Part shown: piece by piece, positions 7,729 to 15,744 of the stretch
Numbering within the stretch: position 1 is the first letter of the stretch
Layout: each line of letters begins with the position of its first letter
Source: Clostridiales bacterium
GTDB taxonomy: Bacteria; Bacillota; Clostridia; Lachnospirales; Lachnospiraceae
Reading direction: 5' to 3'
DNA length: 26,355 bases
Assembly: GCA_018365455.1 (NCBI GenBank)
Contig: JAGZJZ010000078.1
Coordinates: 1-26,355, forward strand
The notes under the pieces: model-generated
The model's input: the letters and a program-made list of their open reading frames with translations, nothing else
What the model was told of the DNA's origin: nothing
Databases searched by the model: none
Made by a program: the position numbers and the translations under genes

Positions 7729-7830
7729 ATGATGGACATAATCATGGTTGGCGTACTGGTGCTCTGTTTTGTGCTTGTGAAGCTGTTTACCGACTGGTGT
7801 GAGTCCCAGGTAAAAACGGGCAAAAAATAA
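7729..7830 (+). CDS. Small membrane protein at the head of the kdp operon
   Basis: A 33-aa open frame with AAGGAGG (7714-7720) 8 nt before its ATG (a second ATG follows at 7732). It encodes one hydrophobic helix, about residues 4-20, followed by a polar tail (TDWCESQVKTGKK) that would face the cytoplasm under the positive-inside rule. It lies 36 nt before kdpF and is too short for most gene finders. I do not recognise the family. It is not KdpF, which is the next gene. Position and the strong ribosome binding site suggest it is translated and may belong to, stabilise or regulate the KdpFABC complex. That role is inference. Confidence 0.7.
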   Translation: MMDIIMVGVLVLCFVLVKLFTDWCESQVKTGKK

Positions 7831-7866
7831 TCCAGGACAATGTATAGAAAAAGATGGAGGTATGCT

Positions 7867-7944
7867 ATGTTATTTTTAGGTATCATCATAGCGGCGTTAG
7901 CGGTATATCTGGTTTATGCGTTAATAAATCCGGAAAAATTATAA
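7867..7944 (+). CDS. kdpF: Potassium-transporting ATPase subunit F
   Basis: A 25-aa single-helix membrane peptide. The sequence LGIIIAALAVYLVYALINPEKL closely follows the KdpF pattern of a hydrophobic helix, VYLVYAL, then an asparagine or arginine, Pro-Glu-Lys. KdpF is a lipid-like stabiliser of the KdpABC complex in known systems. GATGGAGG (7853-7860) precedes the ATG at 7867. An ATG five bases earlier is in another frame and stops almost at once. kdpA starts 36 nt downstream. Confidence 0.88.
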   Translation: MLFLGIIIAALAVYLVYALINPEKL

Positions 7945-7980
7945 GAAAAAATCTAAAATTTGATTTTCAGGAGGGTAACA

Positions 7981-9696
7981 ATGTTACAGATATTATTGAC
8001 TCTGGCGATCTTTTTGATACTGGTCATTCCAATGGGAAACTATATGTATCACATCGCCACGAAGCAGAAAACATTTGCAGATCCTGTATTTAACAGGGTG
8101 GATAACTGTATTTATAAAATTTGCAGGATTGAACGGCAGGGTATGAACTGGAAACAGTATGCGTTAAATCTGATTTTGGCAAATGCAGTTATGATATTTG
8201 TGGGTTATTTGCTCTTAAGGCTGCAGGGAGTACTGATGGGGAATCCAAACGGGATCGGCGGTATGGAAGCAAGCCTGAGTTTTAACACCATTATCAGTTT
8301 CATGACGAATACAAACCTGCAGCATTATTCCGGTGAATCCGGACTGTCTTATTTAAGCCAGATGCTGGTTATTATATTTATGATGTTTACATCAGCAGCT
8401 TCTGGTTATGCAGCGTGCATGGCATTCTGCAGAGGATTGGCTGGAAAAGGAAAAGACCTTGGGAATTTCTACGAAGATATGGTGCGTATTACCACCAGAA
8501 TTTTAATTCCTTTTTCATTTTTAGTAGCACTGCTTTTGATCAGCCAGGGAACACCCCAGACGCTCCAGGCAAACCAGACAGTGCAGACGATCGAAGGAAA
8601 GCTGCAGGATATCGCAATGGGACCGGTGGCAGCACTGGAATCCATCAAACATCTGGGAACCAACGGAGGCGGTTTCTTTGGAGCCAATTCCACTACGCCG
8701 TTTGAAAATCCCACTGTGATATCTGATATTGCAGAACTGATCTCGATGATGATTCTTCCGGGTGCCTGTGTGGTGACCTTTGGTAAGATGATGCATGAAA
8801 GAAAAAGCAAGAAAGAGAAAAAAGACAGACTTCCAATGATTGGAAGACAGGGAAGAGTGATCTTTGGAGCAATGTCCGTGATCTTTATGATAGGACTTAC
8901 CCTTTGCTTCTTCTCGGAACACGCAGGAAATCCAGCTCTGGAACAGGCAGGATTGAACCAGGATATGGGAAGCATGGAAGGAAAAGAAGTACGGTTTGGT
9001 ATAGCACAGTCCGCTTTATTTACCACTGTAACTACATCCTTTACAACCGGTACGGTTAACAACATGCACGATACGCTGACCCCGCTTGGCGGGATGGTAC
9101 CTTTGTTACATATGATGCTGAACTGTGTATTCGGCGGTAAGGGCGTTGGACTTATGAATATGATTATGTACGCAATACTGGCGGTTTTCTTATGCGGACT
9201 GATGATCGGTAGGACACCTGAATATCTGGGGAAGAAAATAGAAGGAAAAGAAATGAAGCTGGTAGCTCTGGTGCTGATTGTGCATCCATTGCTGATTCTG
9301 GGATTTTCTGCACTGGCTGTTTCCACTACGGCAGGACTTGCGGGCATTACCAACCCGGGATTCCATGGGCTGAGCCAGGTACTGTATGAGTATTCTTCTT
9401 CCGCCGCGAACAATGGTTCCGGATTTGAAGGACTTGCGGATAATACCGTATTCTGGAATGTAACTGCCGGACTCGCCATGTTCTTCGGACGCTATCTGGC
9501 AATTATCGCACAGCTGGCAATAGCCGGTTCCCTGTTTGCAAAAAAACGGGTAAATGAAACGATTGGTACGCTGCGTACCGACAATGTGATTTTTACGATT
9601 ATATTAGTATTTGTTGTATATATCTTTGCCGCATTGACGTTCTTCCCGGCATTAGCACTGGGACCCATTGCGGAACATCTGACATTATGGTTTTAG
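7981..9696 (+). CDS. kdpA: Potassium-transporting ATPase, channel-like subunit A
   Basis: A 571-aa polytopic membrane protein that selects and binds K+ in the high-affinity KdpFABC pump. Family blocks for the four selectivity-filter repeats are visible: FNTIISFMTNTNLQHYSGE, HLGTNGGGFFGANSTTPFEN, TVTTSFTTGTVNNMHDTLTP and the C-terminal EYSSSAANNGSGFEGL. About ten hydrophobic segments are present, and the length is that of the E. coli protein. I placed the start at ATG 7981 because CAGGAGGG (7969-7976) lies just before it; an upstream in-frame ATG at 7960 has no site. It is 22 nt from kdpB in a clear operon. The pump is normally made when external K+ is low. Confidence 0.97.
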   Translation: MLQILLTLAIFLILVIPMGNYMYHIATKQKTFADPVFNRVDNCIYKICRIERQGMNWKQYALNLILANAVMIFVGYLLLRLQGVLMGNPNGIGGMEASLSFNTIISFMTNTNLQHYSGESGLSYLSQMLVIIFMMFTSAASGYAACMAFCRGLAGKGKDLGNFYEDMVRITTRILIPFSFLVALLLISQGTPQTLQANQTVQTIEGKLQDIAMGPVAALESIKHLGTNGGGFFGANSTTPFENPTVISDIAELISMMILPGACVVTFGKMMHERKSKKEKKDRLPMIGRQGRVIFGAMSVIFMIGLTLCFFSEHAGNPALEQAGLNQDMGSMEGKEVRFGIAQSALFTTVTTSFTTGTVNNMHDTLTPLGGMVPLLHMMLNCVFGGKGVGLMNMIMYAILAVFLCGLMIGRTPEYLGKKIEGKEMKLVALVLIVHPLLILGFSALAVSTTAGLAGITNPGFHGLSQVLYEYSSSAANNGSGFEGLADNTVFWNVTAGLAMFFGRYLAIIAQLAIAGSLFAKKRVNETIGTLRTDNVIFTIILVFVVYIFAALTFFPALALGPIAEHLTLWF

Positions 9697-9718
9697 AAAA
9701 GAATGAGAGGTTAGAAAA

Positions 9719-11773
9719 ATGTCAAAGGAAAACAAAAAAAAGTTCATCACAAAGGACATTTTAAAAAGTTCCATTGCCGGAGCGTTTAAAAAGCTGGATC
9801 CCAGATATATGATGAAAAACCCGGTTATGTTTGTAGTGGAGGTAGGTTTTTGTATCACACTGCTGCTGACAATCTGGCCTACTGTTTTTGGAGATCAGGC
9901 GGAGTTAAGGGCATATAACGGGATTGTCACACTGATTTTATTTATTACCATTTTATTTGCCAACTTTGCAGAATCGGTTGCAGAGGGGCGCGGCAAAGCG
10001 CAGGCGGAAACGCTGAAGAAAACAAAGCAGGATACGAAAGCAAGATTATTGCTGGCCGGAGGAAGCGAGCGTCAGGTCAATGCTTCTGAATTAAAAAAAG
10101 GTGATATTGTACTGGTGAGAAACGGAGAGCTGATCCCAAATGACGGAGAAGTCATAGAAGGGGTTGCATCCGTGGATGAATCCGCAATTACCGGAGAATC
10201 GGCACCGGTTACCAGAGAGTCCGGCGGAGATTTCTCATCTGTAACGGGAGGAACAACGGTAGTCAGCGACTGGCTGAAGATTCGAATAACATCTTCTCCC
10301 GGAGAATCCTTCCTGGATAAAATGATCGCACTGGTAGAAGGTGCTTCCAGGCAGAAGACACCTAATGAAATTGCATTGAACACCCTGTTAGTGGGGCTGA
10401 CCATCATTTTCATGATCGTAATTGTATGTTTATATCCATTTGCCAGGTATTCAGGAGCAGCCATTCCGATTTCAACGATGATCGCATTAATGGTCTGCCT
10501 GATTCCCACAACGATAGGAGGCTTATTATCAGCCATCGGAATAGCAGGTATGGACCGTGTAACCAGATTTAATGTAATTGCCATGTCCGGTAAAGCCGTC
10601 GAAGCATGCGGTGATGTTGATACCATGATATTGGATAAGACGGGAACCATTACCTTTGGTAACCGCCTTGCAGCAGATTTTTTCCCGGTAAAGGGTATTG
10701 ATAAAGAAGATCTGGTGGATTACAGTGTGATGTGTTCCTTAAGTGATGCAACGCCGGAAGGAAAATCCATTGTAGAGCTTGGCAGGACACTGGATTCTAA
10801 GATAAAGGCTAATATGGCTGATCAGATGGAATTTATAGAATTTACGGCACAGACAAAGATGAGCGGTGTAAACCTTGCAGATGGAACAAAGGTAAGAAAA
10901 GGCGCTTATGATGCAATGATTCAGTATGTAAGAGAAGCCCATGGAGTCGTTCCGGATGATCTGGAGAGTATCGTATCAAAGGTATCAGGACTTGGGGGAA
11001 CTCCTCTGGTTGTGTGTGCAAAAAATGTGATCTACGGTGTTATCTATCTGAAAGATACCGTAAAACCGGGATTGGTAGAGCGGTTTGAGCGTTTGCGTGA
11101 AATTGGAATCAAAACGGTTATGTGTACCGGTGACAATCCCCTGACAGCAGCTACAATAGCAAAAGAGGCCGGCGTGGATGAATTCATCGCAGAATGCAAG
11201 CCCGAGGATAAAATTGAGGAAATCAAAAAAGAACAGGCACAGGGAAAGATTGTTGCCATGACAGGAGACGGTACCAACGATGCTCCGGCACTGGCGCAGG
11301 CAAATGTAGGAATCGCCATGAACAGCGGTACATCAGCAGCAAAAGAAGCAGCCAATATGGTGGATCTGGATTCCGATCCTACTAAGATTCTGGAAGTGGT
11401 TGAGATTGGAAAGCAGCTTCTGATTACAAGAGGTTCCCTGACCACATTCAGTATAGCAAATGATGTGGCGAAATATTTTGCCATTATCCCCGCTATGTTT
11501 ACCCTTGTAATTCCACAGATGGAACTGCTGAATATTATGAAACTGGCAACACCATTCAGTGCAATTTTATCTGCCCTGATCTTTAATGCAATCATTATTC
11601 CATGCCTTATTCCAATTGCTATGCGGGGAGTAAAATACAAACCGATGAGATCAGAGAAAATGCTTTTAAAGAATATGTCCATCTATGGTATTGGCGGAGT
11701 GATTGTACCCTTCTTGGGAATTAAGCTGATTGATTTAATAATCTCCCCGGCGCTTTCCCTGTTGGGATTATAA
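9719..11773 (+). CDS. kdpB: Potassium-transporting P-type ATPase, subunit B
   Basis: A 684-aa P-type ATPase subunit that hydrolyses ATP to drive K+ uptake through KdpA. Key motifs in order: actuator loop TGES (158-161), transmembrane motif CLIPTTIGGLLSAIG (260-274), phosphorylated D306 in DKTGTITFGN, the KGAYDA nucleotide-domain block (394-399), CTGDNPLTA (469-477) and the hinge motif TGDGTNDAP (515-523). The TGES serine (S161) corresponds to the serine whose phosphorylation inhibits the E. coli pump at high K+. About seven membrane segments are seen. The start is well placed after GAGAGG. The next gene, kdpC, is unusually far away (229 nt). Confidence 0.97.
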   Translation: MSKENKKKFITKDILKSSIAGAFKKLDPRYMMKNPVMFVVEVGFCITLLLTIWPTVFGDQAELRAYNGIVTLILFITILFANFAESVAEGRGKAQAETLKKTKQDTKARLLLAGGSERQVNASELKKGDIVLVRNGELIPNDGEVIEGVASVDESAITGESAPVTRESGGDFSSVTGGTTVVSDWLKIRITSSPGESFLDKMIALVEGASRQKTPNEIALNTLLVGLTIIFMIVIVCLYPFARYSGAAIPISTMIALMVCLIPTTIGGLLSAIGIAGMDRVTRFNVIAMSGKAVEACGDVDTMILDKTGTITFGNRLAADFFPVKGIDKEDLVDYSVMCSLSDATPEGKSIVELGRTLDSKIKANMADQMEFIEFTAQTKMSGVNLADGTKVRKGAYDAMIQYVREAHGVVPDDLESIVSKVSGLGGTPLVVCAKNVIYGVIYLKDTVKPGLVERFERLREIGIKTVMCTGDNPLTAATIAKEAGVDEFIAECKPEDKIEEIKKEQAQGKIVAMTGDGTNDAPALAQANVGIAMNSGTSAAKEAANMVDLDSDPTKILEVVEIGKQLLITRGSLTTFSIANDVAKYFAIIPAMFTLVIPQMELLNIMKLATPFSAILSALIFNAIIIPCLIPIAMRGVKYKPMRSEKMLLKNMSIYGIGGVIVPFLGIKLIDLIISPALSLLGL

Positions 11774-11803
11774 CAACCCACTAGTGATAACAGTAAAATA
11801 AAT

Positions 11804-11983
11804 ATGGAAATGAAGCCGCACTGTAAATCTTTCAACCAGGTTTAAATGTGGTAATATAACAGGGAAAATTTAAATGAGTAATAGGAAATGAATTATCTGA
11901 AAGAAAATTATAATATAGAAAGGAAGCCACGGTGAGATTTTTTCAACTTGTTTTATTGTGGCAGTATTGCAGGTAAGCCTGCA
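11804..11983 (+). repeat. Two degenerate copies of a hairpin-forming element in the kdpB-kdpC spacer
   Basis: Copy A (11804-11860) and copy B (11915-11970) align over about 57 nt at roughly two thirds identity. They share GAAAxGAAGCC, TTTCAAC and TGTGG blocks. Each can form a stem at the same place: CCGCA with TGTGG in A (11816-11820 and 11847-11851), and GCCAC with GTGGC in B (11926-11930 and 11958-11962), so base changes preserve pairing. After B is a perfect hairpin TGCAGG-TAAG-CCTGCA (11968-11983). Copy B also has AAGGAAG (11919-11925) before a 14-codon GTG frame (11932-11976) whose stop lies in that hairpin loop. Function unknown. Confidence 0.55.
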
Positions 11984-12002
11984 GTATGCAATGGGTATAA
12001 AA

Positions 12003-12641
12003 ATGAAATCATTTATAAAAATGCTGAAACAATCTTTTATTTTGACGATTGCCCTTCTGCTTTTGTGTGCAGTTGCTTATCCGCTTGCAGTCAATGGAGC
12101 AGGACAGCTTGTATTTCATAAGCAGGCAAATGGAAGTCTGATTGAAGTGGATGGCAAAGCAGTAGGATCAGAACTGATCGGACAGCAGTTTACAGATCCC
12201 AGGTTTTTTCAGGGAAGAATCTCTTCTGTAAATTATAATACATATACGCAGGATGATCTGATCGAAGATGCAGAGGGAAATACGGCTTATGGCGGAGTTT
12301 CATCAGGATCCTTTAACTATGGCGCTGCCAATCCTGATTTACAGGCAAGGGTGGAAGCGGATCTTCAGAAGTTTTTAGAATCTCATCCTGGCGTGAAAAA
12401 GGAAGACATTCCGGCTGACCTGTTAACCGCATCCGGTTCCGGATTAGATCCCCATATCAGCCCTCAGGCGGCAAAAGTACAGGTTGGGGCTGTGGCAAAA
12501 GCAACCGGTCTGTCAGAGGAAGAAGTGCAGAAAATTGTGGATAACAACACGGAAAATAAGACGCTTGGTGTATTTGGAGAAAATCGGGTGAATGTTTTAA
12601 CAACAAATATTGAAATAGCAAAGGCAATTGGATTAATATAG
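12003..12641 (+). CDS. kdpC: Potassium-transporting ATPase subunit C
   Basis: A 212-aa subunit with one N-terminal membrane helix (about residues 9-29) and an outer-face soluble domain. It raises ATP or K+ affinity of KdpB in studied systems. Family landmarks are GSELIGQQFTDPRFFQGR, the SSGSFNYGAANPDL region, GSGLDPHISPQAAKVQV and the tail DNTE-like NNTENKTLGVFGENRVNVL. I chose ATG 12003 because the protein then begins MKSFIKMLKQ like its relatives. There is no good ribosome binding site, and in-frame starts at 11991 (ATG) and 11958 (GTG) are possible. The weak site plus the structured spacer ahead suggest translation control. Confidence 0.93.
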   Translation: MKSFIKMLKQSFILTIALLLLCAVAYPLAVNGAGQLVFHKQANGSLIEVDGKAVGSELIGQQFTDPRFFQGRISSVNYNTYTQDDLIEDAEGNTAYGGVSSGSFNYGAANPDLQARVEADLQKFLESHPGVKKEDIPADLLTASGSGLDPHISPQAAKVQVGAVAKATGLSEEEVQKIVDNNTENKTLGVFGENRVNVLTTNIEIAKAIGLI

Positions 12642-12649
12642 AAATAACA

Positions 12650-12716
12650 GGGATGACCGGAACACCAAACAGTAAAGCCAGAATGTGCAGTGCTGGCTGG
12701 TGTGTCTGGTCATCCC
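12650..12716 (+). other. Long imperfect hairpin between kdpC and kdpD
   Basis: GGGATGACC (12650-12658) pairs perfectly with GGTCATCCC (12708-12716). The stem continues inward with a few bulges, and an inner perfect stem AGCCAG/CTGGCT lies at 12676-12681 and 12693-12698. No T run follows (next bases TTAAGTG), so it is not a classical terminator. It may protect or process the kdpFABC message, or reduce kdpD expression. Confidence 0.6.
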
Positions 12717-12773
12717 TTAAGTGTGTTCTAAATGCAAAAATATGCCGGATAATCTACTAGAGGAGGTGTTAGT

Positions 12774-14750
12774 ATGGAGGAAGATGTAAGACCTGATCCC
12801 CAGGTGCTGTTAGAGCAGGTCCGGAAAGAGGAGGAGCAGCAGGAAGAAAGTAAACGTGGGAAGCTGAAGATCTTTCTGGGATTTGCAGCAGGTGTGGGTA
12901 AGACATATACCATGCTGGAAGCGGCACATATGATGCAGGAAAAAGGGGTGGATGTGGCAGCCGGCTATATCGAGCCTCATGCCAGACCGGATACTTTGGG
13001 AATGATGGAGGGGCTTGAGCAGATAAAGCCTTTGATGATGGACTACAAAGGAATTAAAATCCGTGAGATGGATTTGGATGCATGTCTTAAGAGAAAACCG
13101 GAACTGCTGTTAGTGGATGAACTGGCTCACACGAATACGGAAGGCTGCCGCCATAGAAAGCGTTATCAGGACATAGAAGAAATTATAAATGCAGGCATCA
13201 ATGTTTATACCACAGTTAATATTCAGCATTTGGAAAGCCTCAATGATCTGGTGGCAGGTATTACGAAGATCAAGGTCAAAGAACGGATTCCGGACAGTGT
13301 ATTTGACGAGGCAGATCAGGTAGAGGTTATCGACATTGAACCGGACGATCTGATCCGCAGGTTAAAGGAAGGCAAGGTTTACAAGGAAAACCAGGCACAA
13401 AGGGCTGTACATAACTTTTTTGCAAAAGAAAAGCTGATAGCCCTGCGGGAAATTACCCTGAGAAGGATGGCAGACCGTGTGAACCGGCTGGCGGAGTCAG
13501 AGGTATCTAAGGGACGGATGGGGTACTATGTTGGAGAGCATATTCTTACCTGCGTTTCCGCTTCTCCTACTAATGCAAAAGTGATTCGTACCGCATCCAG
13601 ACTTGCCTATGCATTTCACGGAGAATTTACGGCTCTGTATGTAGAGACCCCCCAATTGCAGGGCAGTGACCGGAAAGTGAAAAAAATGATGGAGGAAAAC
13701 TTACAGCTTGCCAGGGATCTGGGAGCCAAGATAGCTACCGTCTATGGAGAAAATGTGGCGTTTCAGATTGCGGAATACGCCAAGGTGAGCAATGTGTCAA
13801 AAGTGGTAATCGGGAGGACAAATCATCGAGTCTATTTTGGACAGTCCAAACGGACGCTGGTGGAGCAGCTGGCACAGTATACCCAGGATATGGATATCTA
13901 TGTCATACCGGATCTGCAGCCGGGGGATAAGCGCAGACGAATATCTTACCGCAGGGAGGAACTCAACTGGGGGGATTTTCTGATCACAGCCGGAATCCTG
14001 GCTGGGAGTACGGCTGCAGGACTGGTATTCCGGCAACTGGATCTGCCGGATTCCAATATTATTATGATTTACATTCTCGGTGTTCTTGTATGTGCGATGC
14101 ATACCAATGGAAGAATTTGTTCCATTGCCGCATCAATTTGCAGCGTACTGCTGTATAATTTCTTCTTCACAATTCCGTTTTTAAGCCTCCAGGCACATGG
14201 GAAGAGTTATCCGGTGACATTTGCCGTCATGTTTGCAGTGGCACTGCTGTCATCCTCAATGACATCTAAAATCAGGAGGCAGGGTAAAGAAAGCAGTAAA
14301 ATGATCTACCGGACAGAACTGCTGCTGGATAACAGCCGCCGTCTGAGCAGGGCGCAGAATATTGAGGATGTCATGAAAGAAATATCCAACCAGGCATTGA
14401 AACTAATGAATTTATCCGTTCTGATCTATTTGAAGCAGGGCGGAAAAATAACCGGACCCAGGCTCTTTCCACGAAAGGGAATGTCCAAGGAGGATATGAA
14501 AGAATATGTAGTAAAATCAGAGCGTGCGGCCGCCCAGTGGGTATTTCAGAATCATCACAGGGCGGGAACCTGCACCAGTACGCTGCCCGGAGCAAAGGCT
14601 TTATATCTTCCGGTGCAGAATAATGAAAAAGTATTTGCGGTAGTAGGTATTGTGCTGGAAGAAAGAAGGGAAATAGCACCCTTTGAATATGGACTGCTGA
14701 TCGCCATGTTAAATGAGGCGGCACTGGTGTTGGACCGTTATATGGAGTAA
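12774..14750 (+). CDS. kdpD: KdpD-like K+/c-di-AMP sensor without a kinase domain
   Basis: A 658-aa protein. The N-terminal KdpD domain (about 25-235) has Walker A GFAAGVGKT (36-44) and Walker B LLLVDE (111-116) with AHTN. A universal-stress-like domain (about 255-375) has S262-A-S264, exactly 20 residues, then FTALY (285-289). This is the SXS-X20-FTAXY motif reported for c-di-AMP binding by S. aureus KdpD. A DUF4118 membrane block of about four helices follows (395-500), then a GAF-like domain (about 530-655). The protein stops there: no H box, N box or G box is present, against about 890 residues in full KdpD. It starts after AGGAGGTG (12761-12768). No kdpE follows. Kinase-less KdpD proteins are known in some bacteria; how this one signals is open. 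Confidence 0.93.
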   Translation: MEEDVRPDPQVLLEQVRKEEEQQEESKRGKLKIFLGFAAGVGKTYTMLEAAHMMQEKGVDVAAGYIEPHARPDTLGMMEGLEQIKPLMMDYKGIKIREMDLDACLKRKPELLLVDELAHTNTEGCRHRKRYQDIEEIINAGINVYTTVNIQHLESLNDLVAGITKIKVKERIPDSVFDEADQVEVIDIEPDDLIRRLKEGKVYKENQAQRAVHNFFAKEKLIALREITLRRMADRVNRLAESEVSKGRMGYYVGEHILTCVSASPTNAKVIRTASRLAYAFHGEFTALYVETPQLQGSDRKVKKMMEENLQLARDLGAKIATVYGENVAFQIAEYAKVSNVSKVVIGRTNHRVYFGQSKRTLVEQLAQYTQDMDIYVIPDLQPGDKRRRISYRREELNWGDFLITAGILAGSTAAGLVFRQLDLPDSNIIMIYILGVLVCAMHTNGRICSIAASICSVLLYNFFFTIPFLSLQAHGKSYPVTFAVMFAVALLSSSMTSKIRRQGKESSKMIYRTELLLDNSRRLSRAQNIEDVMKEISNQALKLMNLSVLIYLKQGGKITGPRLFPRKGMSKEDMKEYVVKSERAAAQWVFQNHHRAGTCTSTLPGAKALYLPVQNNEKVFAVVGIVLEERREIAPFEYGLLIAMLNEAALVLDRYME

Positions 14751-14756
14751 AATAAG

Positions 14757-14785
14757 TTGACGCAATGGAAAAATAAGACTATAAT
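14757..14785 (+). promoter_or_regulatory. Sigma-A promoter of the GNAT gene
   Basis: TTGACG (14757-14762), a 17-bp spacer and TATAAT (14780-14785), placed just after the kdpD stop codon. It makes the acetyltransferase transcriptionally separate from kdp. Confidence 0.8.
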
Positions 14786-14865
14786 AGTCAAAAATTATTT
14801 ATAAGTATCAAGAGAGGTGCAAAGTGGAATGTGCCCTGAGTACGAATCAGAAAGAGGAAGATGAA

Positions 14866-15351
14866 ATGGAATTAAAGATCAGAGCGTATGAAGAGAAGGA
14901 TCTGGAGCAGATGCGCCGGATCTGGAATGAGGTAGTAGAAGATGGGGAGGCATTTCCCCAGAGAGAGGGATTAAGCGAAGCAGGTGCGAGTGAATTTTTT
15001 GCATCCCAGAGCTTTACCGCCGTAGCGGAAAGGGAGGGGGAAATCATCGGTCTGTATATCCTGCATCCCAATAATGTAGGGCGCTGCGGACACATATCAA
15101 ATGCCAGTTATGCAGTCAGAAAATCCGTAAGGGGGATGAAGGCAGGGGAACAGCTGGTGAAACATTCCCTGGAGAAGGGGAAGGAACTGGGATTTCGGTT
15201 ACTGCAGTTTAATGCGGTGGTTCATACAAATCTGTCTGCAATACATATCTATGAAAAACTGGGATTTGTGCAGCTTGGGACTATTCCGGGAGGATTTCTG
15301 CATAAGAACGGGGCATATGAAGACATTATCTTATTCTACCATGAACTGTAG
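14866..15351 (+). CDS. GNAT family N-acetyltransferase
   Basis: A 161-aa cytoplasmic acetyltransferase using acetyl-CoA on an amine. The fold begins with MELKIRAYEEKDLEQMRRIWNE. The acetyl-CoA loop region is in YAVRKSVRGMKAGEQLVKHSLEKGKELG (R/Q-x-x-G-x-G/A type, here VRGMKAG). The C-terminal NAVVHTNLSAIHIYEKLGFVQLGTIPGGF block is typical of PhnO/YhhY-like GNATs. I prefer ATG 14866, which has GAGG 8 nt upstream and gives the family-like start. A GTG at 14824 with GAGAGG before it would add 14 polar residues. Substrate is unknown. Confidence 0.87.
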   Translation: MELKIRAYEEKDLEQMRRIWNEVVEDGEAFPQREGLSEAGASEFFASQSFTAVAEREGEIIGLYILHPNNVGRCGHISNASYAVRKSVRGMKAGEQLVKHSLEKGKELGFRLLQFNAVVHTNLSAIHIYEKLGFVQLGTIPGGFLHKNGAYEDIILFYHEL

Positions 15352-15415
15352 AAGAAGCAAAATGAAAATGTAAATCGGATACACTCTTGTTCTGTGCCGC
15401 GTTGTATAATGATAA

Positions 15416-15458
15416 ATCAGAGGCAATATAAAACATATGAATTGCCTCTGATCTGTTT
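15416..15458 (+). terminator. Perfect 12-bp inverted repeat, probable terminator
   Basis: ATCAGAGGCAAT (15416-15427) and ATTGCCTCTGAT (15441-15452) are perfect reverse complements with a 13-nt loop. CTGTTTTA follows. It lies 64 nt past the GNAT stop codon. The T run is short, so termination strength is uncertain. Confidence 0.65.
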
Positions 15459-15483
15459 TAGATTCAACTTATTAATTTAAGGG

Positions 15484-15512
15484 TTGATTTTTCTCTTGAT
15501 ACAGGTTATACT
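15484..15512 (+). promoter_or_regulatory. Probable promoter of the PD-(D/E)XK gene; long leader to 15744
   Basis: TTGATT (15484-15489), 17 bp, TATACT (15507-15512). The next sizeable gene starts at 15745, giving a leader of about 225 nt. That leader holds no strong hairpin or recognisable RNA family. A 25-codon hydrophobic frame at 15523-15600 is present, but its would-be ribosome site lies upstream of the predicted transcript start. Confidence 0.4.
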
Positions 15513-15744
15513 TAAGGCAACAATGGCAGGAGGCCATTACATTTCTTATTTTTTAAATATTCTATTTTCGATCGTTCACGCTTTTCTGAAGCTGATATGA
15601 AAGGCTCTACATAGGCCGGTTCTCTATTTGTATGGTTCTGTACAAAAATCCCTGATTCAATAGATAAATGAATGTAATGAAGCCAAATAAGATAATTTAT
15701 TGTTTTCCTGCTGTAAGTCTGATAGTTAATCTGGAGGTAAATAA

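Noticed and set aside
8469..9479. Open frame of 336 codons antisense to kdpA
   Set aside because: It lies wholly inside the clear kdpA gene on the other strand, shows no known domain and has the composition of a shadow frame. The same applies to long antisense frames within kdpB (10072-10650, 11044-11682), the permease (6771-7490) and the YyaL gene (2639-3199).
15523..15600. 25-codon hydrophobic frame in the leader of the PD-(D/E)XK gene
   Set aside because: Its only ribosome-site-like bases lie upstream of the start predicted from the promoter at 15484-15512, and nothing else supports translation.
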